From contig NZ_JANXNX010000068.1 in NCBI RefSeq assembly GCF_025353885.1, positions 16,670 to 80,669 of the forward strand: a DNA stretch of 64,000 bases. The letters are read 5' to 3'. Below the pieces are notes generated by a model. It did no database searches, was not told the origin of the DNA, and saw only the letters and a program-made list of their open reading frames with translations. The position numbers and the translations under genes were made by a program. The stretch's first letter is position 1. The number at the start of each line of letters is the position of its first letter. Below, in pieces: positions 42,967 to 52,083 of the stretch. This DNA comes from Sphingomonas sp. (GTDB lineage Bacteria; Pseudomonadota; Alphaproteobacteria; Sphingomonadales; Sphingomonadaceae).

Positions 42967-43722
42967 CTAATCGGCGGTCCAGCCACCATCGACGATCAGG
43001 CTGGTGCCGGTAACCAGCGCCGACGCATCCGACGCGAGATAGACCGCAGCACCCATCAAGTCTTCGACTGTACCAACGCGCCCAAGCTTGATCTTTTCCA
43101 GGACGCTGGCCTTGAATGCCGGGTCATCAAAATATGGTTTGGTCATGGGCGTTTCGACAAAGGTCGGCGCAATGGTGTTCGACCGAATTCCGTAGGACGC
43201 CAAATCGAGCGCGAAGGCCTTGCTCATTCCTTCTAACGCCCATTTCGAAGCGCAATACAGGCTGCGGTTTGGCCCGCCGACATGTCCCATCTGACTGCCA
43301 ACGTGGATGAGGCTGCCGCGCAAGGCGTCGCGCAACATCGCTTTTACGCATCCCTGTGCCACGAAGAATGCACTCTTTACATTAAGGTCGAGCACCGCAT
43401 CATAGTCTGCCTCGCTCACGTCCATCATCGGTTTGGGCCGATTGGTTCCCGCGTTATTAATGAGTATGTCGAATCCAGGACGCTCATCGAAGAACCGAGC
43501 GACCGACGGAAAATCGTCAACGTCGAGGATCAACGCCTGGGCCCCGTTGCCGATCGCTACCGCCCCAGCCGCGATCTCGTCACCCGATCGCGCCACCAGT
43601 GTAACCGCCGCGCCCGCTTCGCCGAGTGCCGCAGCAAGAGCCAGCCCGATGCCGCGCCCCGCACCGGTGACAACGGCGCGGCGACCGTCAAGGCCGAACG
43701 AGGGTGTGCGCGGCAATGTCAC
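42967..43722 (-). CDS. short-chain dehydrogenase/reductase
   Basis: From a GTG at 43722, one base after the upstream stop, the protein has 251 residues. The Rossmann motif VVTGAGRGIG, NNAGTNRPK, the Ser in VGSQMGH, the YCASK catalytic pair and ETPMTKPYF define a classical SDR using NAD(P)H. A longer in-frame ATG start at 43815 lies inside the HisD-like gene and is not preferred. The gene is in tandem with a HisD-like dehydrogenase, so both may oxidise successive positions of a polyol or hydroxyacid, as in HpsO/HpsN-type pathways; this is inference. Confidence 0.85.
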   Translation of the reverse strand: MTLPRTPSFGLDGRRAVVTGAGRGIGLALAAALGEAGAAVTLVARSGDEIAAGAVAIGNGAQALILDVDDFPSVARFFDERPGFDILINNAGTNRPKPMMDVSEADYDAVLDLNVKSAFFVAQGCVKAMLRDALRGSLIHVGSQMGHVGGPNRSLYCASKWALEGMSKAFALDLASYGIRSNTIAPTFVETPMTKPYFDDPAFKASVLEKIKLGRVGTVEDLMGAAVYLASDASALVTGTSLIVDGGWTAD

Positions 43723-43723
43723 G

Positions 43724-45043
43724 TTAGGCGACCGGCTCGGCCTTGCCCGCATAGGGAATGTCACGCCCGCCGTAACGCCGCACCCGAATATTGGCCTGCT
43801 CGCCGTGTCCGGCAAACCCCTCGAGTGCGCACAATCGGCTGCAATATTCGCCGATCAAAGTGCTCGCCTCATCGGTGAGGACGCGCTGATAGGTGCAGGT
43901 CTTGATGAACTTACCAACCCACAGGCCGCCCGTGTAGCGCGCCGCCTTCTTGGTTGGGAGCGTATGGTTGGTTCCTATCACCTTGTCGCCATAGCTGACG
44001 TTCGTGCGATTGCCGAGGAACAGAGCGCCGTAATTGGTCATGTGTGCCAAGAAGTAATCCGGATCCCGTGTCATGACTTGAACGTGTTCACTGGCGATCT
44101 CATCGGCAATGCGAACCATTTCTGCGTCATCTTCCGCCACGATCACTTCGCCAAAATTCTCCCATGCTCGCCGAGCGATTTCGGCGGTGGGGAGGATTTT
44201 AAGCAGCCTTTCAATTTCACGCATCGTTTCCTCGGCCAGAGCGCGGCTGGTCGTGAGCAGTACGGCGGGCGAGTCCGGCCCATGTTCGGCTTGGCCAAGC
44301 AAGTCCGTTGCCGCAAGTTCGCCGTCACAGCCAAATTCATCGGCGATCACCAATGTCTCGGTCGGGCCTGCAAACAAGTCGATTCCAACGCGTCCGAACA
44401 GCTGCCGCTTGGCTTCTGCGACAAAGGCATTGCCCGGGCCGACCAGAATGTCGACGGGGGCCATGCTGGCTGTTCCCAACGCCATCGCCCCCACTGCCTG
44501 AATGCCGCCCAAACACCAGATTTCGTCCGCGCCTGCCATGGCCTGCGCCGCGACGATCGCGGGTGCTGGCTTGCCACCGAACGGGGGAGCACACGTCACG
44601 ACGCGCGGGACGCCTGCTACTTTGGCGGTAAGGACACTCATATGTGCTGACGCCAGCAGCGGATATTTACCGCCCGGGACATAACAGCCCGCGTTATTGA
44701 CCGGCAAATGCTTGTGACCGAGCACGACGCCGGGCAACGTCTCGACTTCGACGTCCTTCATGCTGGCGCGCTGAATTCGTGCAAAATTGCGAACCTGTGT
44801 CTGCGCAAATTCGATATCTTTCAGGTCCTGCCCGGTTAATTGGTCAATGCAGGCTTGAATTTCGCCAGGCGCCAAACGGTAGTCGTCGCGGTCCCAGCCA
44901 TCGAACTTGATCGAAAGTTCGCGCACGGCCGCATCGCCGCGCTTCGCGATATCTGCGAGGATGCCCTCGACTGTATCGCGCACCTTACGGTCGCTATCCG
45001 CCTTTGCCTCTGCGGTCGCTCCGCGCTTCAGATATTCGGCCAT
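43724..45043 (-). CDS. histidinol-dehydrogenase-like enzyme (HpsN-type)
   Basis: The ATG at 45043 (MAEYLKRG) gives 439 residues. The HisD fold is evident: [52 protein letters not shown], Zn-ligand motif GQAEHGPDS, catalytic EHVQV and NHTLPT. A genuine hisD gene would be in a histidine operon; here neighbours are an SDR, class II aldolase and LysR. Such homologues oxidise other substrates, for example sulfopropanediol (HpsN), in two steps to the acid. The exact substrate is unknown. Confidence 0.85.
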   Translation of the reverse strand: MAEYLKRGATAEAKADSDRKVRDTVEGILADIAKRGDAAVRELSIKFDGWDRDDYRLAPGEIQACIDQLTGQDLKDIEFAQTQVRNFARIQRASMKDVEVETLPGVVLGHKHLPVNNAGCYVPGGKYPLLASAHMSVLTAKVAGVPRVVTCAPPFGGKPAPAIVAAQAMAGADEIWCLGGIQAVGAMALGTASMAPVDILVGPGNAFVAEAKRQLFGRVGIDLFAGPTETLVIADEFGCDGELAATDLLGQAEHGPDSPAVLLTTSRALAEETMREIERLLKILPTAEIARRAWENFGEVIVAEDDAEMVRIADEIASEHVQVMTRDPDYFLAHMTNYGALFLGNRTNVSYGDKVIGTNHTLPTKKAARYTGGLWVGKFIKTCTYQRVLTDEASTLIGEYCSRLCALEGFAGHGEQANIRVRRYGGRDIPYAGKAEPVA

Positions 45044-45187
45044 CTCTGCTCCTCTGATTTTAGGCGCTGCTACCGGCACGGCGCGCAATCGCAGAGACAG
45101 CGAAGCTGTAGGACCGATACCGTCGCGGCATCATGGGGCGGCAGCTTCCTGCTCGTCAGGGGCAGCGTAAACGGCAATAGCGACGCC
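45044..45187. promoter_or_regulatory. divergent promoter region, HisD-like / aldolase
   Basis: The 144-base space between the divergent HisD-like and aldolase genes should hold both promoters and possibly the LysR operator. An imperfect dyad GACAGC-GAA-GCTGTA lies at 45101-45115. It is a candidate T-N11-A-type site, but it was found by eye only. Confidence 0.35.
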
Positions 45188-45961
45188 ATGAACATGACAC
45201 ACCCGACTCCAGACACGCGCCAGGCCGTTGCTGTCGCCATCGACGACCTGATAGCGGCGAATAGAATCCTCTCGAACGAAGCGGTTATCGACGCCTTCGG
45301 ACACATCAGTTGTCGGCATCCCGAACGCCCAGCGCACTTTTTGATGTCGCGCGCCCGTGCGCCGGCTCTCGTCACTGCGGAGGATATCATTGAATTTGAT
45401 GCTGCGGGCACGCCGATCGATGCCGGCGAGCGCAGGCCGTATGTCGAACGCTTTATTCATGCTGGCATCTATGAGACGCGTCCCGATATCGCGTCGGTCG
45501 TGCACGATCATAGTGTCGAGATCATCCCGTTCGGCCTATCTACTGTGCCGCTCCGCCCAGTATCGCACGTCGGGGGTTTCATCGGCGCGCAAGTGCCGGT
45601 CTGGGATATTGCCGACAAGTTTTCTGCGGACAGCAATCTTTTGGTCGTGAATATTGAGATGGGGCGCGATCTCGCTTCGCGCCTCGGCATTGGTCAGACG
45701 GTTTTGATGCGCGGCCATGGGGCCGTGGCGGCTGGGCCATCGATACGTGTCGCAACGATCGCTGCAATCATGCTGAATCAGCAAGCACGCCTGTTACGCG
45801 AAACTATCTCACTCGGGGGAGGTGTCATTTATCTCAGTCCCGGCGAAGTAGCGGCAACATCTCAAATTTTCGACGACGCAACTCCCGGCGACGCGATTGG
45901 CCGAACTTGGGAATATTGGTGCATGCGCGCGGGCTTGACCTATCATCCGCACGGTGCCTGA
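45188..45961 (+). CDS. class II aldolase/adducin family protein
   Basis: The 257-residue protein (from ATG 45188; another ATG at 45194) has the class II aldolase pattern: DAFGHISCRHPERPAHFLMSRAR, RFIHAGIYETRPDIASVVHDHS with a metal-binding HDH, and LMRGHGAVAAGPS supplying another His. Members cleave sugar phosphates or decarboxylate aromatic and keto-acids using Zn2+ or Mn2+. It is divergent from the HisD-like gene and followed by LysR, forming a small regulated cluster. Function unknown in detail. Confidence 0.85.
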   Translation: MNMTHPTPDTRQAVAVAIDDLIAANRILSNEAVIDAFGHISCRHPERPAHFLMSRARAPALVTAEDIIEFDAAGTPIDAGERRPYVERFIHAGIYETRPDIASVVHDHSVEIIPFGLSTVPLRPVSHVGGFIGAQVPVWDIADKFSADSNLLVVNIEMGRDLASRLGIGQTVLMRGHGAVAAGPSIRVATIAAIMLNQQARLLRETISLGGGVIYLSPGEVAATSQIFDDATPGDAIGRTWEYWCMRAGLTYHPHGA

Positions 45962-46042
45962 CACCAGCGATACGCGCACGGCATCACTTTCTTGCGCTCT
46001 GCGGTTCGGCGAGTATACCCAATCGCGACATAGGAGATGCCG

Positions 46043-46978
46043 GTGAAGCTCAGTCATTTGCGCGACGTTCTGATCGTTGCTGAATCGGGCAGCCTCCGAT
46101 CAGCCGCACGCCAGCTTCGGGCGACGCAGCCCGCCCTAACCCGTAGCATTCGCGAACTCGAACATGAACTTGGCGTTGCACTGTTCGAGCGGCACGCAAA
46201 GGGCGTTAGGCTGACAGATATGGGCCGCGTCTTCATTCGACGCGCGCAGGCTGTCCAATCTGAGATTAAGCGCGCTCAGGAAGAGATCGAACAGCTCAAG
46301 GGGGGTACGACCGGCGAGGTGTCCGTCGCACTGTCGACCGCGACGATCATGAGCCTGATGCCGCGCGCCGTGGCCGAGTTTCGTCGGCGCTTCCCGGAAG
46401 CGGTTCTCAAAATTCACGAGAGCTTCTTTCAACCGATCGAGCGAGAGTTGGTCAGCGGTCGCATCGATTTTTACGTTGGCCCCTTAGACCGTGCGTCGAG
46501 CGCGCCACAATTTGTGGTCGAGCAGCTATTCACCAACCATCGCGTTGTTGTCGCGCGCAGGGGCCATCCGTTGCGTGATGCGCAAACACTTGCCGAGCTT
46601 GTCGATGCACATTGGCTGCGCCCGACGTTATCGTCGCATATCGTTGAGGGTGATTTTGAAGAGATGTTTGCGCGTGCGGGCCTGCCGCGTCCAGCAATCG
46701 TGCTGCAGGCACGCTCGGCACTAATCACCATTCTTGCGCTGCGCGACAGTGATTTGCTTACCGTCGTGCCGCGTCAGTGGCTCGACGTCTCGATGATCGC
46801 CGATCTGATCGAACCACTAACCCTGCCGGCAATCGCCGCTGCACCGATTGCGATCGTCCGGCGTCAGGACCTGCCGCTGACGCCAATCGCTGAGCATTTA
46901 TGCGACCTCATGCGCCGGGTAGGCACGCATTATGGAAATACTCACGTCGCAGAGGCGATGACTTCGCTCTCGGCCTGA
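46043..46978 (+). CDS. LysR-family transcriptional regulator
   Basis: A GTG at 46043 is preferred as the start: AGGAG lies seven bases upstream and the protein then begins VKLSHLRDVL like its paralogue at 37432. An ATG at 46037 overlaps the ribosome-binding site. The 311-residue protein has an N-terminal helix-turn-helix (SGSLRSAARQL, TQPALTRSIRELEHELGV) and an effector domain (EVSVALSTATIMSLMP, RIDFYVGPLD). It may control the aldolase/HisD-like genes or the convergent catabolic block; its last 37 bases overlap the FAD hydroxylase gene. Confidence 0.9.
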   Translation: MKLSHLRDVLIVAESGSLRSAARQLRATQPALTRSIRELEHELGVALFERHAKGVRLTDMGRVFIRRAQAVQSEIKRAQEEIEQLKGGTTGEVSVALSTATIMSLMPRAVAEFRRRFPEAVLKIHESFFQPIERELVSGRIDFYVGPLDRASSAPQFVVEQLFTNHRVVVARRGHPLRDAQTLAELVDAHWLRPTLSSHIVEGDFEEMFARAGLPRPAIVLQARSALITILALRDSDLLTVVPRQWLDVSMIADLIEPLTLPAIAAAPIAIVRRQDLPLTPIAEHLCDLMRRVGTHYGNTHVAEAMTSLSA

Positions 46979-48597
46979 AGAACCTCACCCTGGAAAGCTT
47001 CAGCCGTTCGTCCGCTGACACGAGCGAGCAACCCATCATCGGGCCATATTTTACCGCGCCACGCGACGTGCTGATCGGGTCGGATTAAGATAAGCGGCTC
47101 CTGATAAAGATCGCGAACCACATCATCGTCGATCCGAACCACTACCAGCGGCACACCGAGAGCATGGGCCTCTTGCTGCGCTGCAGCGGCATTCGCGTCT
47201 TTGTCCAGGACAAGCAGAGTGTAGCCGTCACCGAACAGATCGTAGAGCGACACGGTTTCGGTCATCCAGTGATGCGGCGCAAGGCACCCCGGAGTAGCGC
47301 TCGGACTATAGTCACGCGAGCGCTGCCAGTCGGCAGCGGTGCCGTCGTCGACGATGATAGGAGACCCCCGATAGCAATAGCCGAGAACGACACCGAGCGC
47401 GTAAAATTCGGGCGTTTTGGCAGCGATGATCGCTTGAGCAGCCTCAGCGCGCATAATGTCGCCTTCTGGCGTATCGTCCTCGAGACCTTCACGATAAAGC
47501 GCGTTTGGTGAGGCGGCGTGGTTCGCTTCGGACTCATCGAGGACAAATTCATGCGCCGGGCGGCGCTCGATCTCATAACTGTCGAGCAGCACGGGGCCGC
47601 CCCAACCTTGTAATACGGCGGCGATCTTCCATCCGAGATCGACCGCGTCGGCGATGCCCATGTTCATGCCAAACCCGCCGAACGGCGGATGCAGATGGCA
47701 GGCGTCGCCCGCCAGGAACACCCGCCCTTGACGATAGCGGTCAGCGAGGAGACGGCTCGCCACCCATTCGTCCGAACTTAATATTTCATACGGTAGATCA
47801 ATACCCGTGGAGCGCTTGATCGCGTCGACTGCCTCGACATTGCTATAGGTGACCCCGGCCGCGAGACCGGTTGGCATAAAGTACCAGAGATCGCCGATAT
47901 CCATCGGTCCGATCAAGCTCGGCACTTCGTTGTTGATCTGACCAATCATAATGCCGGGCCCATGGGCGTGCGCTTCGGCCAAACCTGGCGCGCGAAAGAT
48001 GATGTTGTAGTTGCGCGACAGCCCATAGGTGCCATGCATAGTCGCGCCTATCGCATCACGAACGGCACTTCGTGCACCGTCGGCGCCGATCAGATAATCT
48101 GCTCGCAGCGCCTCCTCAACGCCGGTCTCTACATTGCGAAAACGGACATCCAAACCAGTTGGATCTTCCACAAAACCGGCAAACTCGACCCCGTAGCGCA
48201 AGTCGACGCCCGGCAGCGACAACGCATGTTCGCGCAGTACGGCCTCGAGCTTATATTGCGGAATCCATTGCCCGTGCTCCGAGTATCGATCGTCGCGCGC
48301 GCTGGAACATTGCAACGCGTGTTCGAAACGGTGGATCAACTTGCCGCCGAGCCGGGTAACATACAGGACGTGCGATGGGTATTCGACGCCGAACGGCGAT
48401 GCTGCCGCCAGCTTTTCGGCGATGCCCCACCGACGCAGATGCTCTCGCGTGCGGGTATGTGTAGTTTTCGCACGTGGCGCGTAACCGGCGCGCGCATGGC
48501 GTTCCAGGATAGTGCATGCGATTCCGCGTCCACCGAGTTCGATGGCGGCAGCGAGGCCTGACGGGCCAGATCCGATAATTACTACGTGCTGTTTCAT
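46942..48597 (-). CDS. FAD-dependent aromatic hydroxylase (MhpA/TfdB-like)
   Basis: The 551-residue enzyme begins with a Rossmann motif VVIIGSGPSGLAAAIEL, followed by an FAD/NADPH DG motif (IGADGARSAVRDAIG) and the GD motif FLAGDACHLHPPFGGFGMN. A C-terminal thioredoxin-like domain (about 430-551) is usual in phenol and 3-(3-hydroxyphenyl)propionate hydroxylases. It inserts one oxygen atom into a phenolic ring using NAD(P)H, giving a catechol for the downstream dioxygenases. It is the last gene of the minus-strand catabolic block, 97 bases after the SDR. Confidence 0.88.
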   Translation of the reverse strand: MKQHVVIIGSGPSGLAAAIELGGRGIACTILERHARAGYAPRAKTTHTRTREHLRRWGIAEKLAAASPFGVEYPSHVLYVTRLGGKLIHRFEHALQCSSARDDRYSEHGQWIPQYKLEAVLREHALSLPGVDLRYGVEFAGFVEDPTGLDVRFRNVETGVEEALRADYLIGADGARSAVRDAIGATMHGTYGLSRNYNIIFRAPGLAEAHAHGPGIMIGQINNEVPSLIGPMDIGDLWYFMPTGLAAGVTYSNVEAVDAIKRSTGIDLPYEILSSDEWVASRLLADRYRQGRVFLAGDACHLHPPFGGFGMNMGIADAVDLGWKIAAVLQGWGGPVLLDSYEIERRPAHEFVLDESEANHAASPNALYREGLEDDTPEGDIMRAEAAQAIIAAKTPEFYALGVVLGYCYRGSPIIVDDGTAADWQRSRDYSPSATPGCLAPHHWMTETVSLYDLFGDGYTLLVLDKDANAAAAQQEAHALGVPLVVVRIDDDVVRDLYQEPLILIRPDQHVAWRGKIWPDDGLLARVSGRTAEAFQGEVLQAESEVIASAT

Positions 48598-48694
48598 CGC
48601 GCCCGCTCCAGTTTTTTGTCAGTTAGCGGCGTGGGAGGGTGCTGGCAGGATGCCGCTTAACCAAGAGCGATGCGTGTTCTGCATCGCGACTTTT

Positions 48695-49456
48695 TCACGT
48701 TGCTGCCATCCGATCGTTGAACGCGGTAACGGCCTCGAGTTCGCCCATACGCAGCGAGTCTCGACGCGCGCGTGCCGTTGGGATGAGAACCTCATCCGAA
48801 GGTTCCTCGAGCGCACTTATTGTTTCGCCAATAAACGCTGCCAGTGGCATCGCCCGCGGGTCGCGGCCGTTTCCGGCAAATTGTGTTGCAACGAGCGGCG
48901 GCGCAATTTCGATGATGCGAACATTTGTGTCGCGCAGCCGATAGCGCTGCGCGAGGACAATCGCGTGCAGCGCCGCCTTCGATGCTGAGTAAAGCGCGGT
49001 CTCGGCATAAGGGAGATAGGCAAGCATCGACGTCACATAGATAACGGCGGCGTCGGGTTGCCTTCGCAGAGCCCCAAGCAACGCAGCACTCAACCGTACC
49101 GGCCCCAGCACATTGATATCGAACGTCGCCGTAAGTTCGCCATCATTGATCGATCCCCCCAGATCATCGACATAACCGACCCCTGCCGCATGGATGATCG
49201 TGTCGAGCGCCGGATATTCGGTCAGCAGGTGTCGCGCCGCGCGCGACACAGCTTCGCGATCGGCAACGTCGAGGGACAGTGCCGTCATTCCTGGATTTAC
49301 GGCAATCACATCGTCCAAGGCAGCCTCACGGCGCCCCGCGATAATGACATGATTGCCCATCGCGTGCAGCGCCTCGGCGAGCCCGCGGCCAATCCCCGAT
49401 CCGCCGCCGGTGACAAGGATCGTGCGACCGGTCAGCCGAAGTGGTAGTTGAGTCAT
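48695..49456 (-). CDS. short-chain dehydrogenase/reductase
   Basis: The 253-residue SDR shows LVTGGGSGIGRGLAEAL, DVADREAV, HAAGVGYVDD, the Ser in VTSMLAYL and the catalytic pair in YSASKAALHAI. The cofactor is NAD(P)H, with an Arg (AGRREAAL) after strand 2 suggesting NADP. Its start overlaps the stop of the two-domain dioxygenase gene by four bases (ATGA), so it belongs to the same operon. It may oxidise or reduce a ring-cleavage or side-chain intermediate. Confidence 0.88.
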   Translation of the reverse strand: MTQLPLRLTGRTILVTGGGSGIGRGLAEALHAMGNHVIIAGRREAALDDVIAVNPGMTALSLDVADREAVSRAARHLLTEYPALDTIIHAAGVGYVDDLGGSINDGELTATFDINVLGPVRLSAALLGALRRQPDAAVIYVTSMLAYLPYAETALYSASKAALHAIVLAQRYRLRDTNVRIIEIAPPLVATQFAGNGRDPRAMPLAAFIGETISALEEPSDEVLIPTARARRDSLRMGELEAVTAFNDRMAAT

Positions 49457-50397
49457 GCTGCTGTCGCGAAGGCCGTGCTATCGGCCTCATAATTATGAAC
49501 GAAGTCGTGCGGAACCGGCGGCCCCCAGCTCGCGAGGCTGTCTTCCATTCCGTAGTTGCTTGGCACCCACAAATCGTGATCGTCGATATGATCGATGTCG
49601 GAATAATATTCGAACCAGCTGCCCCACGGGTCCTGAATATAATGGAAAAAGTTGGAGCCGATCGTGTGACGGCCAAAACCCCAGTCGCCGCGCCCCGCCT
49701 TTTCGACAAGCGCCCTCCCCCCGCGCCCGACTTCGTCAGGATCGACCACCTGAAAGCTGGTGTGGTGAAAGCCGACCTCCGGCGATTTCGCAAAGGCGAC
49801 CACATGATGATCGCTATCTTTTTTTGCGCAGGTGAAGGCGATGATGTCCTGCGCGCGGTCGGCAAGGCCCATGCCCAATGCGTTGGTCATGAAGGCGACA
49901 CTCGCCAGTACATCTGGTGTGAATACGAGGATGTGGCCGAGCCGGAGCGGCTTGGCGGGTGCATAGGCTGATTGCGGAAGTACTGCCGAGCGACGTTTGC
50001 GCACGAGACGCCCGGGACTGTTGATTTCGAATATTTCGCTGGGCTGCTGCGGATCGTCAGCCCGACAGTCGGCCAGCTGGATGACCATCCCGTGAGGATC
50101 GCGCACCCACAGTCCCGCGGCCTCGCAGCCATCCGGCGCGTCGATGATTGTGCCGCCATGCTGCGGAACCAGCACCGCGATCTGCTCAAGCGCGGAGGCA
50201 CGCAGCGCGATATGATGAAGCCGTTTGCGTGTTCCGCCGCCAATCAACACGATCGAGTCGCGATCCTGTGGGGCGCAGCGCAGCCGCGCGACGGTGCCCT
50301 CGACAGTCGCGATCAACCCCGCATCGCTATAGAATTTCACGCCGGGTACAATGTCAGGAACCTCTAGGGTCACCGATAACGGACCAAGTACGGGCAT
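49453..50397 (-). CDS. two-domain extradiol (catechol 2,3-type) dioxygenase, VOC fold
   Basis: This 314-residue protein has two paired VOC modules. The N-terminal module (1-125) lacks metal ligands. The C-terminal module carries His in RLGHILVF (about 152), His in FHHTSFQV (about 210) and Glu in WFEYYSDID (about 263), the 2-His-1-carboxylate iron site of type I extradiol dioxygenases. It should cleave a catecholic ring next to the hydroxyls with O2. It overlaps the SDR gene downstream and is 15 bases behind the DUF5519 gene. Confidence 0.87.
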   Translation of the reverse strand: MPVLGPLSVTLEVPDIVPGVKFYSDAGLIATVEGTVARLRCAPQDRDSIVLIGGGTRKRLHHIALRASALEQIAVLVPQHGGTIIDAPDGCEAAGLWVRDPHGMVIQLADCRADDPQQPSEIFEINSPGRLVRKRRSAVLPQSAYAPAKPLRLGHILVFTPDVLASVAFMTNALGMGLADRAQDIIAFTCAKKDSDHHVVAFAKSPEVGFHHTSFQVVDPDEVGRGGRALVEKAGRGDWGFGRHTIGSNFFHYIQDPWGSWFEYYSDIDHIDDHDLWVPSNYGMEDSLASWGPPVPHDFVHNYEADSTAFATAA

Positions 50398-50412
50398 TTC
50401 CGTTCTCCTGTG

Positions 50413-51147
50413 TCAGGCGACGGCGGGCAGGGCCGGGTCGCACGTAATATACGCAATGGCGGCATCGAGAATCTGCATGACCACCGCAACTTCATCGGCG
50501 TCACGCGGGGCATAGATCAATATATAGGTCGGTGGCAGATCGAACGCGTGTCCCGCCAGCCCATGGAGTTCGCCCCAGCCGCCTGCGATGACCGCGCAGG
50601 CATCGCTCGGGCTGAGGATCATGTGCATCGAACCGTCGCTAGGGTGGACATGACCAGCTTCGCCACAAGCCGCGCAGGCAACTGGATGCCGGCGAAGACC
50701 AACGCGCGCCGTGACCGCCACATTATGTTTCTCGAAATGACTGGAGATCATGTCGAGCCGTTCGCCATCCGAAGCCGCTCGCGCCGCAAACGCGTCTGCC
50801 AGCGACACGCGCAGCGCAGGCGGCGCAAGGTCGCTGAGCTGCCGCTGCGGAACTGGATGCGGGCTGACGCGGGGTCGTGCGCCCAAACGTAGGGGCAGGG
50901 CAGCCAGCGTTGCGACGTCGCCCGTTTCTCCCCGCGCCAGCAGCAGCGCGTCAAGAGCAAGCGGGTCGCGCTTCTGCAAGCGCAGCCGTGTTGTCGTCAG
51001 CCAGCCACCGAAAGTGGATGGCAGCCCCCCCGGGCCGAGCGCGCGCCAAGCCCGATAATCGCTGATCGCCCACGCCAGCGCGCCCGCTGCGGGCGCAGCG
51101 ACTGCCCCTAAAACCGCCAATGTCGAAGGGCGGATACGCACTGTCAC
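50413..51147 (-). CDS. DUF5519 (luciferase-domain) protein
   Basis: The 244-residue GTG-start protein has an N-terminal membrane segment (about 10-30), an Arg-rich linker and a C-terminal domain with HVHPSDGSMHMILSP, GWGELHGLAGHAFDLPPTYILIYAPRD and a final helix, the pattern annotated as luciferase domain or DUF5519. Its reaction is unknown. Two Cys in VACAACGEAGHVHP may bind metal. Start overlaps the stop of the FAH-like gene (GTGA). It is embedded in the catabolic block. Confidence 0.72.
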   Translation of the reverse strand: MTVRIRPSTLAVLGAVAAPAAGALAWAISDYRAWRALGPGGLPSTFGGWLTTTRLRLQKRDPLALDALLLARGETGDVATLAALPLRLGARPRVSPHPVPQRQLSDLAPPALRVSLADAFAARAASDGERLDMISSHFEKHNVAVTARVGLRRHPVACAACGEAGHVHPSDGSMHMILSPSDACAVIAGGWGELHGLAGHAFDLPPTYILIYAPRDADEVAVVMQILDAAIAYITCDPALPAVA

Positions 51148-51986
51148 CCTGCGACGCGGTTCTCGATCGCACCGATGCCATCAATCTCGCAGCGCACCAC
51201 GTCGCCCGGTTGCAGGAAAACCGGCGGCTCCATGCCAACGCCCACGCCTTCGGGCGTTCCCGTGGCGATCAGATCCCCAGGCTCAAGCGTAAAGGCTGTC
51301 GAGAGATATGCGATCTGCTGCCACACATTTGAAATCATGCCGCCGGTGTTATTCGACTGGCGCAGCGCGCCGTTGACGAAGCATCGGAGGTCGAGCGCGT
51401 GCGGATCGGGAACCTCATCGGCCGTGACGATCCACGGGCCAATCGGGCCGTGCGTATCGAACGATTTTCCCATCGTGAAAGTCGGCGTGTGAAACTGCCA
51501 GTCGCGCGCCGATACGTCGTTGGCGACAAGGTAGCCGAAGACATGTGCCGGGGCTTCGGCTTCGGACACGCCCTTGGCTGCTTTTCCGATCACCGCTCCA
51601 AGCTCGACTTCATAATCAAGCTTTTCGGTCACGCCCGGCTCGATGTCGTCATAAGGACCCGCGATGCACGTCGTCTGCTTGTTGAACCAGGTCTGGTGCT
51701 TGGCGCGCGCGACACCGAGTTTATCGGCTTCTTCTAAGTGCTTTGCGTAGTTCATTCCAATTGCGAGATACTTGCCGGGCCGTTCGATCGGCGCCAGCAA
51801 GCGGACGTCTGCAAGCGCGACCGATGGCGCACCGGCCGCCGCTTCGGCGCGAACTTTCGCAAGGCCCTCGTCACCAGCTTCGATCAGCGCGCGCATCGTG
51901 GAATAGCTTGAAATGATCGCGACGGCCTCATCTTTGACAACGCCAAGTGACACCTGACCGTCTTTTTCAAATCGCACGAGCTTCAT
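51144..51986 (-). CDS. fumarylacetoacetate hydrolase family protein
   Basis: The 280-residue enzyme has the FAH fold: IGMNYAKHLEEA, acidic metal-ligand motif LDYEVELGAVIG, NDVSARDWQF, GKSFDTHGPIGPW, GTPEGVGVG and the closing strand. Members hydrolyse C-C bonds in 2,4-diketones or decarboxylate or hydrate ring-cleavage products using Mg2+ or Mn2+. In this block it may process the product of extradiol cleavage. It is preceded by the GST gene (98 bases) and overlaps the DUF5519 gene. Confidence 0.88.
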   Translation of the reverse strand: MKLVRFEKDGQVSLGVVKDEAVAIISSYSTMRALIEAGDEGLAKVRAEAAAGAPSVALADVRLLAPIERPGKYLAIGMNYAKHLEEADKLGVARAKHQTWFNKQTTCIAGPYDDIEPGVTEKLDYEVELGAVIGKAAKGVSEAEAPAHVFGYLVANDVSARDWQFHTPTFTMGKSFDTHGPIGPWIVTADEVPDPHALDLRCFVNGALRQSNNTGGMISNVWQQIAYLSTAFTLEPGDLIATGTPEGVGVGMEPPVFLQPGDVVRCEIDGIGAIENRVAG

Positions 51987-52083
51987 GTATTATCCTTCGT
52001 TTCGCGTATCTAGGCCCAGAGCGCCGACCCTGTCGCGAATGCTTGTCGAGTCAGGTGATGCCGTCGCGCTATCGTCCGCCGTT

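Noticed and set aside
43724..45043. Biosynthetic hisD
   Set aside because: No other histidine genes are nearby and the neighbours are an SDR, class II aldolase and LysR; a catabolic homologue is more likely.
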